Shown here in pieces: positions 24,189-31,344 of a DNA stretch of 37,935 bases. Below the pieces are notes generated by a model. It searched no databases and had not been told where the DNA came from. It saw nothing but the letters and a program-made list of their open reading frames with translations. The stretch is taken from contig JAZUBA010000034.1 of NCBI GenBank assembly GCA_045638265.1, forward strand, positions 1 to 37,935, written 5' to 3'. A program made the position numbers and the translations under genes. This stretch comes from RGIG4140 sp045638265 (GTDB lineage Bacteria > Pseudomonadota > Alphaproteobacteria > CAAHEQ01 > UBA3637). Position 1 is the stretch's first letter; each line of letters opens with the position of its first letter.

Positions 24189-25165
24189 AAAATTGTCATT
24201 ACAATACGTGCTAAATGACTTGTTTTACACTTCAACAAACAATATAAAGCAATTCGGTGTTGAGGTTTTAATCCCGCATAAGAAATTAAACCTTCATCAT
24301 AAAGCTCTTTTACATATTTTTGAATAGAATCAAACAAAATAATGCGACTATTGATATTCGTTTGTTTTCTAATAGCCTGATTGACCATCATTTTAAACCG
24401 CTTATTTAAGATGTTTTTACGTATATCATTAAAATATTGTGGTGCTTTTTGTTTTATTTCTGTTGATATATGGCGAATTAATTTTACATAGCTTTCCACT
24501 TTGTCCAAAGTAAAAGAGGTACGCATAATAGAATTTGGATTATCATAATAAAAATACATCGGATAATTTGTTACAACAATTTTTTTAATTTGTAACATTA
24601 ACATCGTTGTAAAAGGAACATCATCATAACAAATCCCTTCAACAAATCTTAATTGTCCAAGGGCTTCTTTACGATAAATTTTGATATGAACACCTGTTTG
24701 TATTTTAGAAATGCGCAAAAAATCAATCATAGGTGTTTCAGAAACAAAAACAGATGGTTTAAACTGGGATAAATTTTTAAAATCAGATGAATATTTTTTA
24801 CAAGTATGAATTAATTTGCACGCAACGACATCTGCCTCATATTTATCAAAAAAAGGTAATAAATATTCTAAAAAACACGGATGCCAATAATCATCCGAAT
24901 CACAAAAAGCAATATATTTTCCCCTTGCTAAATCTAATCCGATATTTCTTGCTGAGGAAGAACCTTTATTTTTTTGATGAACAATCCGAATACGTTTATC
25001 TTGTTGCGCATAAGATTCTAAAAGTGAACCGCTTTCATCTGTTGACCCATCATCTACACAAATAATTTCAACATCTTTAAATGTTTGATTACAAACACTT
25101 TGTAAACAACCGATTAAATATTCCTGTACATTATATATAGGAATAATGATTGAAACTATTGGCAT
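24185..25165 (-). CDS. GT2 family glycosyltransferase
   Basis: 326 residues, cytoplasmic. The GT-A domain fills residues 1-215: PIVSIIIPIYNVQEYL, IICVDDGSTDES, NKGSSSARNIGLDLARGKY and the metal-binding FCDSDDYW. The C-terminal ~100 residues are helical and basic, probably membrane-associated. Such enzymes add single sugars to lipid-linked surface glycans; the sugar is unknown. A good promoter (25193-25221) and AAGGAG support the start. No other polysaccharide gene is adjacent. Its 3' end overlaps the convergent 173-aa gene by 4 nt. Confidence 0.92.
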   Translation of the reverse strand: MPIVSIIIPIYNVQEYLIGCLQSVCNQTFKDVEIICVDDGSTDESGSLLESYAQQDKRIRIVHQKNKGSSSARNIGLDLARGKYIAFCDSDDYWHPCFLEYLLPFFDKYEADVVACKLIHTCKKYSSDFKNLSQFKPSVFVSETPMIDFLRISKIQTGVHIKIYRKEALGQLRFVEGICYDDVPFTTMLMLQIKKIVVTNYPMYFYYDNPNSIMRTSFTLDKVESYVKLIRHISTEIKQKAPQYFNDIRKNILNKRFKMMVNQAIRKQTNINSRIILFDSIQKYVKELYDEGLISYAGLKPQHRIALYCLLKCKTSHLARIVMTIF

Positions 25166-25192
25166 TATTGAAACTCCTTTACTTCTTTAATC

Positions 25193-25221
25193 ATTATACG
25201 TAATTAAAACCAAAAATGCAA
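25193..25221 (-). promoter_or_regulatory. Promoter of the GT2 gene
   Basis: On the minus strand: TTGCAT, 17 bp, TATAAT. Confidence 0.75.
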
Positions 25222-25243
25222 GTGAATATTCATAAAATAATGA

Positions 25244-25272
25244 TTGACACCGATTTTAACTTTTTGTATGAT
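25244..25272 (+). promoter_or_regulatory. Promoter of the GNAT-Nudix gene
   Basis: TTGACA (25244-25249), 17 bp, TATGAT (25267-25272), 30 nt before the start codon. Confidence 0.78.
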
Positions 25273-25302
25273 AAATAAGAGAGAAAAAAATAAGGAGGTA
25301 CC

Positions 25303-26229
25303 ATGTTAAAACTTGTCAAAACATCACCGGAAATTATCGCTGAATTGATTGAAGCGGCCAGAGAATTTAAAGCAAATCCAGCCTTTTACAATACATCTGC
25401 CGTCAGACATTTATTAGAATGTGCTCCACATAATATGAACGCTTTTTTTGATTATGTTCAAGCAAACGGTAAAACTCCCAAAACTATTTTATGTTTATTT
25501 GATGATTCGTGTTTGGTTGGCATTTTTGCTATTCGTCATACATTAACAACAGATGTACTCAAAAATGAAGCAGGCAATATTTCATATCAAATTATTCCGT
25601 CTTGTCGGGGCCGAGGTTATGCCAAAGCCGGATTAAAGCTTGTTTTGGATTATTGTCGGGAAAAATTAAGTTTGGAATCGGTATTAGTCTGTTCTCGTGA
25701 AGAAAATATGGCTTCCCGTGCCGTCATGACACATGTTATGCGTGAAATGGGTGGTTTTACCCGTCCGCCATATACAACACCTGAAGGTCAAACATATTGC
25801 AGTGTATGGATTAAAACAGAACAACGAAAAAAAAGGCAAATTCGCCCATTGGGAATTGCTGTTATTCGCAAAGGAAACAAAGTATTGGCATTGAAAGGGT
25901 ACGATTCGAAAAAAGAAACATATTTTTACAGATTACCCGGCGGTGGCATTCATTTTTGTGAAACAGCAAAAGATGCTGTTATGCGTGAATTAAAAGAAGA
26001 AATCGGTGTTGATATTCAAGTCATTAAACCGTTACCGGCAGTTGAAAATATTTTTGAATTTGAAGGCAATATCGGTCATGAACTTATTTTTCCGTTTGAA
26101 TGTAAACTTCCTGATTCATTATCCGAACAAGAAACTTTTCCGATGATTGAACCACAATTGGAAAAATCACAAATGGAATATGTTTCTATCGATTCGGAAA
26201 TTCCGATTTTTCCGGAAGGTGTTTTATAA
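25303..26229 (+). CDS. GNAT acetyltransferase-Nudix hydrolase fusion protein
   Basis: 308 residues with two domains. The N-terminal ~165 residues are a GNAT acyltransferase; the acetyl-CoA loop is SCRGRGYAKAGL (about 100-111). The C-terminal ~135 residues are a Nudix hydrolase with an intact box: G-x5-E-x7-REL-x-EE-x-GV in the stretch around GIHFCETAKDAVMRELKEE (about 213-237). Nudix enzymes cleave nucleoside diphosphates linked to another group, such as NADH, ADP-ribose or nucleotide sugars. The gene precedes the NAD salvage cluster but has its own promoter and terminator, so a shared role is only a suggestion. AAGGAGG supports the start. Confidence 0.9.
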   Translation: MLKLVKTSPEIIAELIEAAREFKANPAFYNTSAVRHLLECAPHNMNAFFDYVQANGKTPKTILCLFDDSCLVGIFAIRHTLTTDVLKNEAGNISYQIIPSCRGRGYAKAGLKLVLDYCREKLSLESVLVCSREENMASRAVMTHVMREMGGFTRPPYTTPEGQTYCSVWIKTEQRKKRQIRPLGIAVIRKGNKVLALKGYDSKKETYFYRLPGGGIHFCETAKDAVMRELKEEIGVDIQVIKPLPAVENIFEFEGNIGHELIFPFECKLPDSLSEQETFPMIEPQLEKSQMEYVSIDSEIPIFPEGVL

Positions 26230-26251
26230 GATTTTTAAAATAAATCAACCG

Positions 26252-26280
26252 AAAAAGAGGGATATTTTCTCTCTTTTTTG
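26252..26280 (+). terminator. Terminator of the GNAT-Nudix gene
   Basis: AAAAAGAG (26252-26259) pairs with CTCTTTTT (26271-26278) across an 11-nt loop, with more Ts. Confidence 0.75.
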
Positions 26281-26354
26281 CATATTATCAAAAATATTTT
26301 TATATACATATCAAAGTATTGTATGTTTTTTATTTATTTTTTTCAAAAACAGTG

Positions 26355-26383
26355 TTGACAGGTTTTATTTTTAGAGTTATACT
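26355..26383 (+). promoter_or_regulatory. Promoter of the NAD salvage operon
   Basis: TTGACA (26355-26360), 17 bp, TATACT (26378-26383). Transcription should begin near 26390, leaving a leader of about 140 nt before the first start codon at 26533. Confidence 0.82.
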
Positions 26384-26395
26384 GACTTTGTTCTT

Positions 26396-26532
26396 GACAT
26401 CCGATGGGCTAATGGATGTAGAACCACAAAGAGTGAGCCGCTCGGTTAAATAAGAAATACAGTTAATTTATCATTAATGTATCTATTCATTGACAGGCAG
26501 CTCCTTCTTAACTAACAGAAAGGAGTTTTTTT
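26396..26532 (+). promoter_or_regulatory. Structured leader of the NAD operon, candidate riboswitch
   Basis: Four elements can be drawn. P1: ACATCC/GGATGT (26397-26402 with 26414-26419) with loop GATGGGCTAAT. P2: AACC/GGTT (26422-26425 with 26444-26447) plus GAG/CTC, with AGCC (26436-26439) in its loop, complementary to GGCT in the P1 loop (26407-26410). P3: ATACA-TTAAT with ATTAA-TGTAT (26457-26467 with 26473-26482). P4: CTCCTT/AAGGAG (26501-26506 with 26520-26525), which contains the Shine-Dalgarno and is followed by seven Ts and the ATG. AGTTAA in P3 (26461-26466) is complementary to TTAACT in the P4 loop, so P3 and P4 could be alternatives. The fold fits ligand- or protein-controlled expression. 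I cannot match it to a named riboswitch. Confidence 0.6.
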
Positions 26533-27072
26533 ATGACTTATAAATACAAACATGGTCTGGTTATTATGCGGGCACAACCGTTTCATATCGGACACGAAAA
26601 AATCATTAATCAAATGTTAAAAGAATGCGAAAAAGCAACCGTATTATTGGGTTCTATCCAAGAACACGGCACAACAAAAAATCCATTCAATTATACAACA
26701 CGCAAAAAAATGATTCAAAACATTTATCGGAATACCGAAGATTATCCGCGTTTAAAAATTATGGGTATCTATGATATTAATAATCCGGTTGAATGGGCTG
26801 ATTATGTTTTTGACTTTTTAAACGAATCAATTCCGGAATGGGGAAAACCTGATGTTTACTATGCCGGTTCAACTTATGATGCACATTGGTTTAAAAATGC
26901 AGTAGATAATTTTGAATTTGTGTCACGAACAGATCCGAGTTTTCCATTCGTCAGTGCGTCTATGATTAGAGATATGCTTAAATTTGGAGACAATCGTTGG
27001 GAAAATTTTATTCACCCCTCTAATCGTGATTTAATTTATAATCATTTTAATAAACCACAGGGGATTATGTAA
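26533..27072 (+). CDS. nadM: Nicotinamide/nicotinate mononucleotide adenylyltransferase (NadM-like)
   Basis: A 179-residue nucleotidyltransferase of the HxGH superfamily. The N-terminal motif is RAQPFHIGHEK (R13, H18, H21), and the C-terminal ATP-binding motif is SASMIRDML, the ISxTxIR equivalent. It would adenylate NMN or NaMN to NAD or NaAD. The RxQPxHxGH form matches NadM/NadR-type enzymes rather than NadD. Since the cluster makes NaMN and ends in NAD synthetase, this enzyme probably also accepts NaMN; that is inference. First gene of the operon, behind a structured leader. The start is fixed by AAAGGAG 7 nt upstream. Confidence 0.85.
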   Translation: MTYKYKHGLVIMRAQPFHIGHEKIINQMLKECEKATVLLGSIQEHGTTKNPFNYTTRKKMIQNIYRNTEDYPRLKIMGIYDINNPVEWADYVFDFLNESIPEWGKPDVYYAGSTYDAHWFKNAVDNFEFVSRTDPSFPFVSASMIRDMLKFGDNRWENFIHPSNRDLIYNHFNKPQGIM

Positions 27073-27084
27073 CAAAATAAACTT

Positions 27085-27143
27085 TATCTGCGTTTTTGAA
27101 GGGCCTATAAAAAGCAGATACGATTAACCGATGGCCTAAGGAG
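27085..27143 (+). promoter_or_regulatory. Pseudoknot-type RNA between nadM and pncA, related to the operon leader
   Basis: TATCTGC (27085-27091) pairs with GCAGATA (27114-27120), extended inside by TTTTT/AAAAA past one unpaired G. The 11-nt apical loop is GAAGGGCCTAT, close to the leader loop GATGGGCTAAT (8 of 11 identical). GGCC in the loop (27102-27105) can pair with GGCC at 27133-27136, directly before the AAGGAG Shine-Dalgarno (27138-27143). In the leader the equivalent pair is GGCT/AGCC, so the pairing is kept while the bases differ. An intact pseudoknot would crowd the ribosome-binding site of pncA. Confidence 0.55.
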
Positions 27144-27150
27144 ATATACT

Positions 27151-27714
27151 ATGACTAATATTCTTGTTCTCGTTGATATTCAAAACGATTTCATTCAAAC
27201 TGACGGGAAATTAACCGTCAACGAACCTCAATTAGCACAAAACGTTGCAAAATTTTTAAAAAAACACAAAGACTTTTTTAATCAAGTCATTATTACCTGC
27301 GATACACATTTTACCGAAACATATCAAAATACGGCAGAAGGAAAACAATTTCCGCCTCATTGTATCTACCAAACAAAAGGATGGGAATATCCCGAAGAAA
27401 TTCGTAAAGCATTACCCAAAAACACCATCACTTTATATAAAAGCACAACAGATGTATGGGAAGAAAAAGAACAATATCCGGTCTTACAACAAAATTTTGC
27501 CAATGCAAATATTTACATTGCCGGAGTATGTACAGATATTTGTGTTGAACAAGCCATGTGCGGCTTCTTACATGCCGGTGCAAAAGTAACAATTTTGGAA
27601 GATTTAACAAAAGGTCTTAAAGAACAAACACCTCAAGTTATTCAACGTTATGCACCTTTTCAAAAAATTCATCGTTTAAATGCATTGGCATCTAAACAAC
27701 TGGTACGTGCCTAA
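27151..27714 (+). CDS. pncA: Nicotinamidase
   Basis: A 187-residue isochorismatase-fold amidohydrolase. It turns nicotinamide into nicotinate and ammonia, the entry step of the Preiss-Handler route. The catalytic triad is visible: D9 (LVDIQNDF), K97 (LYKSTTD) and C131 (GVCTDICVEQ). Likely metal ligands are D51 and H53 (CDTHF) and H70 (PPHC). The length suits PncA. The downstream phosphoribosyltransferase, which uses nicotinate, strengthens the call over a generic isochorismatase. A related RNA structure lies just before it. Confidence 0.9.
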   Translation: MTNILVLVDIQNDFIQTDGKLTVNEPQLAQNVAKFLKKHKDFFNQVIITCDTHFTETYQNTAEGKQFPPHCIYQTKGWEYPEEIRKALPKNTITLYKSTTDVWEEKEQYPVLQQNFANANIYIAGVCTDICVEQAMCGFLHAGAKVTILEDLTKGLKEQTPQVIQRYAPFQKIHRLNALASKQLVRA

Positions 27715-27772
27715 AAAAATCAAAATTTCACATTATATATAATTTAAACAACCCTATTTATGGAGGTTACTC

Positions 27773-29350
27773 ATGACTGATATTCAAAATATGACAAATT
27801 TAACCGTTCAGGAATTTTTAGATAAAACAGGATTATCTGCTGAAGCATTACAAGTTTTAGCCAATGGAGGCAATCCGATTTTGGCAACCGGAAACCCTCT
27901 TTTGTGTGACTTTTATCACTTAACAATGAGTAAAGGCTGGTTTGATTCACCACAATTTAATCAAACAAAAACATCAGAAGTCTTTTTCCGTAAAAATCCA
28001 TTCAAAGGCGGATATTTAATTTGTGCCGGATTAAGTCCCTTTCTTGAATTTGTCAAAAACTGGCGTTTTACAGAAGCTCATATTCAACAATTACGTCAAG
28101 AAAAAGACGGAAAAGGAAATCAACGTTTCAGTGAAGCATTTTTAAACACTTTAAAAAACAGCAAACTAGATGTAACAATTAAAGCCGTACCGGAAGGAGA
28201 ATTATTATTTCCGAATGAACCTGCCATTCAAATTACCGGTCCGTGTTGGCAAGTTGATATGTTGGAGGCCATCGCTTTAAACATCTTTAATTCTCAAAGT
28301 TTAATTGCTACAAAAGCTTCTCGTATTATGCATGCTGCACATTCTGATGGCATCAATCGTCCTGTTTTAGAAATGGGATTCAGACGTGAACAAGAAGTCG
28401 GAGGATATTATACCACACGTGCAGCCTTTATCGGTGGTTGCACAGCCACTTCTCACGTTGCTGCAGCATACTATTATGACATTCCCAAAGAAGGAACAAT
28501 GGCACATTCTTTTATTATGTCTTTTGATAGTGAATTAGAAGCTTTTAAAGCCTATCTCAAAGCACATCCTGAAAACGGAACTTTATTGGTTGACACATAC
28601 GATATTCGTCAAGGTATCTTAAACGCCATCAAAGCCAGTAAAGAAACAAATATTCCGCTCAAAGGTGTTCGGATTGACTCGGGTGATTTAGGTTATTGGT
28701 ACAAAGAGGCTCGTCAATTATTTGCTAATGCCGGTATGCCGGAAGTCAAATTGGTAGCTTCTAACGATTTAGATGAACATATCATTAAAGATTTAATTCA
28801 AAACCAAAAAGCACCATATGATGTTTTTGGTGTCGGTACAAAATTGGTAACAGCCTATGATCAACCATCTTTGGGTGGTGTCTTTAAGACAAAAGCCATA
28901 AACGGTAACGATAAAATGAAAATTGCTGAAGGAAAAACAACCATTCCCGGAGCAACAAATATTTTACGTATCTTAAAAGATGGGAAATATGCCGGAGACG
29001 TGATTATTAATGCCGACAGCTTACCGGTTGTCCGTAACATATTGGCAAAAACTGTTGAATCCGTTCGTACAGAAAACCCTCAAGAACCCCGTAAAACATT
29101 CAAAAAGGGAATGGAAGCGTATACCTTGTTAAAAACAGTTTATGAAAATGGTCAAGTTAATGAATTCCATTTACGTCGTCCGTTAAAAGATATTCAACAA
29201 GCTGTTAAAACAAATTTAAGCCGTTTGGATGAAAGTCATCAACGTTTCTTAAATCCACATATTTATGGTGTCGGTTTAGCAAAACAATTATATACCAAAC
29301 AACAACAAATCATTGCTCGTTATCAGGCAAAACAACGGCAAAGACATTAA
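27773..29350 (+). CDS. pncB: Nicotinate phosphoribosyltransferase
   Basis: 525 residues. It joins nicotinate and PRPP, with ATP use, to form nicotinate mononucleotide (NaMN). Family features are LLCDFYHLTMSKGWF near the start, EVFFRKNPFKGGYLI, the LEMGFRREQ segment, GCTATSHVAAAYYYDIP with the conserved His, GTMAHSFIMSF, and GVRIDSGDLGYWYKEAR and VFGVGTKLVT in the barrel. It is longer than E. coli PncB, close to the Gram-positive type. Nicotinamide phosphoribosyltransferase (NadV) is the main alternative, but the adjacent nicotinamidase argues for nicotinate. TGGAGG precedes the start. It lies 58 nt after pncA and 18 nt before nadE. Confidence 0.9.
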   Translation: MTDIQNMTNLTVQEFLDKTGLSAEALQVLANGGNPILATGNPLLCDFYHLTMSKGWFDSPQFNQTKTSEVFFRKNPFKGGYLICAGLSPFLEFVKNWRFTEAHIQQLRQEKDGKGNQRFSEAFLNTLKNSKLDVTIKAVPEGELLFPNEPAIQITGPCWQVDMLEAIALNIFNSQSLIATKASRIMHAAHSDGINRPVLEMGFRREQEVGGYYTTRAAFIGGCTATSHVAAAYYYDIPKEGTMAHSFIMSFDSELEAFKAYLKAHPENGTLLVDTYDIRQGILNAIKASKETNIPLKGVRIDSGDLGYWYKEARQLFANAGMPEVKLVASNDLDEHIIKDLIQNQKAPYDVFGVGTKLVTAYDQPSLGGVFKTKAINGNDKMKIAEGKTTIPGATNILRILKDGKYAGDVIINADSLPVVRNILAKTVESVRTENPQEPRKTFKKGMEAYTLLKTVYENGQVNEFHLRRPLKDIQQAVKTNLSRLDESHQRFLNPHIYGVGLAKQLYTKQQQIIARYQAKQRQRH

Positions 29351-29368
29351 ACATAAAGGAGGTTTATT

Positions 29369-30148
29369 ATGCAAAATTATGATAAAGTTTGGAATAAACT
29401 TAAAACAGAATTAAAAACATTTTGTGATAATGCCGGTTTTAAACAAGTGCTTTTAGGTTTATCAGGTGGTATGGATTCGGCGTTTGTATTTGTATTAGCT
29501 TGCGAAACATTAGGCAGTCAAAACGTTCATGCCGTTATGATGAATACAAAACATACAGCTCAATTAAGCTTGGATATTGCTCGGGATTTAACAACTCATT
29601 ATCAAGCCCCTTATCGGGAAATAAACATTCAACCAATCGTTGAAAATTATAAAGCCTTATTAAATGAAGAATATCCGGAAAACCTGAAACCGATTGTTGT
29701 TGAAAATTTGCAAGCGCGTGTTCGCGGACAAATTTTAATGGCTATGAGCAATCAGACAGGTGCTTTGGTACTTGCTTGTGGAAACAAATCAGAAGCCAGT
29801 GTCGGATATTGTACACTTTATGGCGATACATGTGGTGGATTAAGTCCTATCGGTGATATATATAAAAGTGATTTATACGCCTTAACAGAATACCTACAAA
29901 AAGAAAAAGGCATTTATTTCACACCGGCAGTCGTTTCCCGAGCACCGTCAGCCGAATTGGCAGAAGGGCAACAAGATTCCGATTCGTTACCACCCTACCC
30001 TGTTTTAGATGCTATTTTAAAACAATTATCAACCGACAAACCAAACTTGACAGGTTTTGAAAAAGAAATGGTTTATAAAGTTGAAAATCTATATCGTAAA
30101 TCAGCATTTAAACGGTTACAAATGGCACCTGTTATTAAAATTTATTAA
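29369..30148 (+). CDS. nadE: NH3-dependent NAD synthetase
   Basis: A 259-residue synthetase without the N-terminal glutaminase domain, so it uses free ammonia. It amidates NaAD to NAD with ATP. The PP-loop is LSGGMDS (S32-S37). GNKSEASVGYCTLYGDTCGG and LSPIGDIYKSDLYAL form the conserved NaAD- and ATP-binding region, and SRAPSAELAEGQQDSDSLPP the next motif. The ammonia released by PncA two genes upstream is its co-substrate. AAGGAGG supports the start. It closes the NAD route in this operon. Confidence 0.95.
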   Translation: MQNYDKVWNKLKTELKTFCDNAGFKQVLLGLSGGMDSAFVFVLACETLGSQNVHAVMMNTKHTAQLSLDIARDLTTHYQAPYREINIQPIVENYKALLNEEYPENLKPIVVENLQARVRGQILMAMSNQTGALVLACGNKSEASVGYCTLYGDTCGGLSPIGDIYKSDLYALTEYLQKEKGIYFTPAVVSRAPSAELAEGQQDSDSLPPYPVLDAILKQLSTDKPNLTGFEKEMVYKVENLYRKSAFKRLQMAPVIKIY

Positions 30149-30177
30149 AAAACAGCATATAAGACAATTAATTAAAA

Positions 30178-30208
30178 CATCAATGAGAGATTTTTTCTCT
30201 CACTGATG
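30178..30208 (+). terminator. Hairpin after nadE
   Basis: CATCA-A-TGAGAG (30178-30189) pairs with CTCTCA-C-TGATG (30197-30208), with one central mismatch. Only weak Ts follow, so it may be a leaky terminator or a leader structure of the next gene. Confidence 0.5.
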
Positions 30209-30240
30209 CTTTACAACCATCATTTTAAAAGGAGTTTACC

Positions 30241-31140
30241 ATGATAACACCATTTCAAACAACTTGTTTCAGTTCCACAGACAGTAATGTTTTTAAATAT
30301 GTCTTTACAAAAGGAAAAGATATTGCCGTTGAATCCGTATTATATCGTTACGGGTCATTTTCAGAAAGAACGGTCATTTGTTGTTCCACACAATGCGGAT
30401 GTCCTGTCGGTTGCCGGTTTTGCGGAACGGGCCGGTTTTTTGTACGCAATTTAACAGCGCAAGAAATTATAGAACAAGTTACAACCGTATTAAGCCATAT
30501 TGATTGTGATACAAAAGATATTAACAAATTTCAAATTATGTTTATGAGTATGGGCGAACCGTTTTTAAACTATGAACAATTAAAAGAAGCTATTAAAGAC
30601 TTATCAAAATTATATCCGAATGCACAATTATTGGTATCAACCTCTGCACCTGCCGGATTTGAAAAACACATTGAAGATTTTGCTCAACTGACGAATAAAA
30701 TACCTCAAATCGGTTTACAGTTTTCCGTCCACGAATCATTGAATGAACGCAGAAACGCTCTTATTTCTTCCAAAACATCTTCATTAGAACAAATTGCTGA
30801 AGCAGGCGAAAAATGGGCAACACTTACACACAAAAAACCATTTTATAACTATTGTGTTCATGAACACAATTCAACTATTGAAGATGCTAAACGTTTAGTC
30901 AATTATTTTAATCCTGCCGTATGGGAAACAACACTCTCCGTTATTTGTGAAAAAGATGAAAGCGTTAAAAATTCAATAGACCGACAACTGGAAATGATAC
31001 AAAAATTTGCTGATGAAATGACATCACGAGGGGCCAGTTTACGTATATTTAATCCGGCTGGTCAAGATGACATCGGTGGTGGTTGCGGTCAACTTTGGTT
31101 TTTCCAAAAATGGCTAAAAGACAGAAAACAAGAAAATTAA
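30241..31140 (+). CDS. Short RlmN/Cfr-like radical SAM protein
   Basis: 299 residues. The iron-sulfur motif CGCPVGCRFC places the cluster on C54, C58 and C61. C47 sits seven residues before C54, like C118 of E. coli RlmN. C282 in GGGCGQL matches the methyl-carrying C355. MSMGEPFLNY is the SAM-binding GEP motif. Both cysteines needed for the RlmN/Cfr methylation mechanism are therefore kept, which supports an adenosine-C2 or C8 RNA methyltransferase. RlmN and Cfr have a longer N-terminal domain (about 350-380 residues in total); here most of it is missing, and the core is divergent. It follows nadE by 92 nt. The substrate is unknown. Confidence 0.8.
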   Translation: MITPFQTTCFSSTDSNVFKYVFTKGKDIAVESVLYRYGSFSERTVICCSTQCGCPVGCRFCGTGRFFVRNLTAQEIIEQVTTVLSHIDCDTKDINKFQIMFMSMGEPFLNYEQLKEAIKDLSKLYPNAQLLVSTSAPAGFEKHIEDFAQLTNKIPQIGLQFSVHESLNERRNALISSKTSSLEQIAEAGEKWATLTHKKPFYNYCVHEHNSTIEDAKRLVNYFNPAVWETTLSVICEKDESVKNSIDRQLEMIQKFADEMTSRGASLRIFNPAGQDDIGGGCGQLWFFQKWLKDRKQEN

Positions 31141-31161
31141 AAAAAATCACATATATCCCTC

Positions 31162-31189
31162 AAAAGCTCTCACATATGAGAGCTTTTTT
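31162..31189 (+). terminator. Terminator of the radical SAM gene
   Basis: AAAAGCTCTCA (31162-31172) pairs with TGAGAGCTTTT (31177-31187) around a 4-nt loop, followed by Ts. Confidence 0.93.
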
Positions 31190-31284
31190 AATACCCATAA
31201 AACAATATAAGCAAACAACATTTAAAACAATTCTATTTTCTCAAAAAAAATCGTTATTTTTTTGTTTTGGACAATAAAAAATAC

Positions 31285-31313
31285 TTGTCAAATTAAATTA
31301 TTTTATATATTTT
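31285..31313 (+). promoter_or_regulatory. Promoter candidate of the RND pump operon
   Basis: TTGTCA (31285-31290), then AT-rich sequence with TATATT at 15 bp or TATTTT at 17 bp. The region is too AT-rich to choose. Confidence 0.45.
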
Positions 31314-31344
31314 AGAAACAACTATTTATCAAAGGGGAAATATT

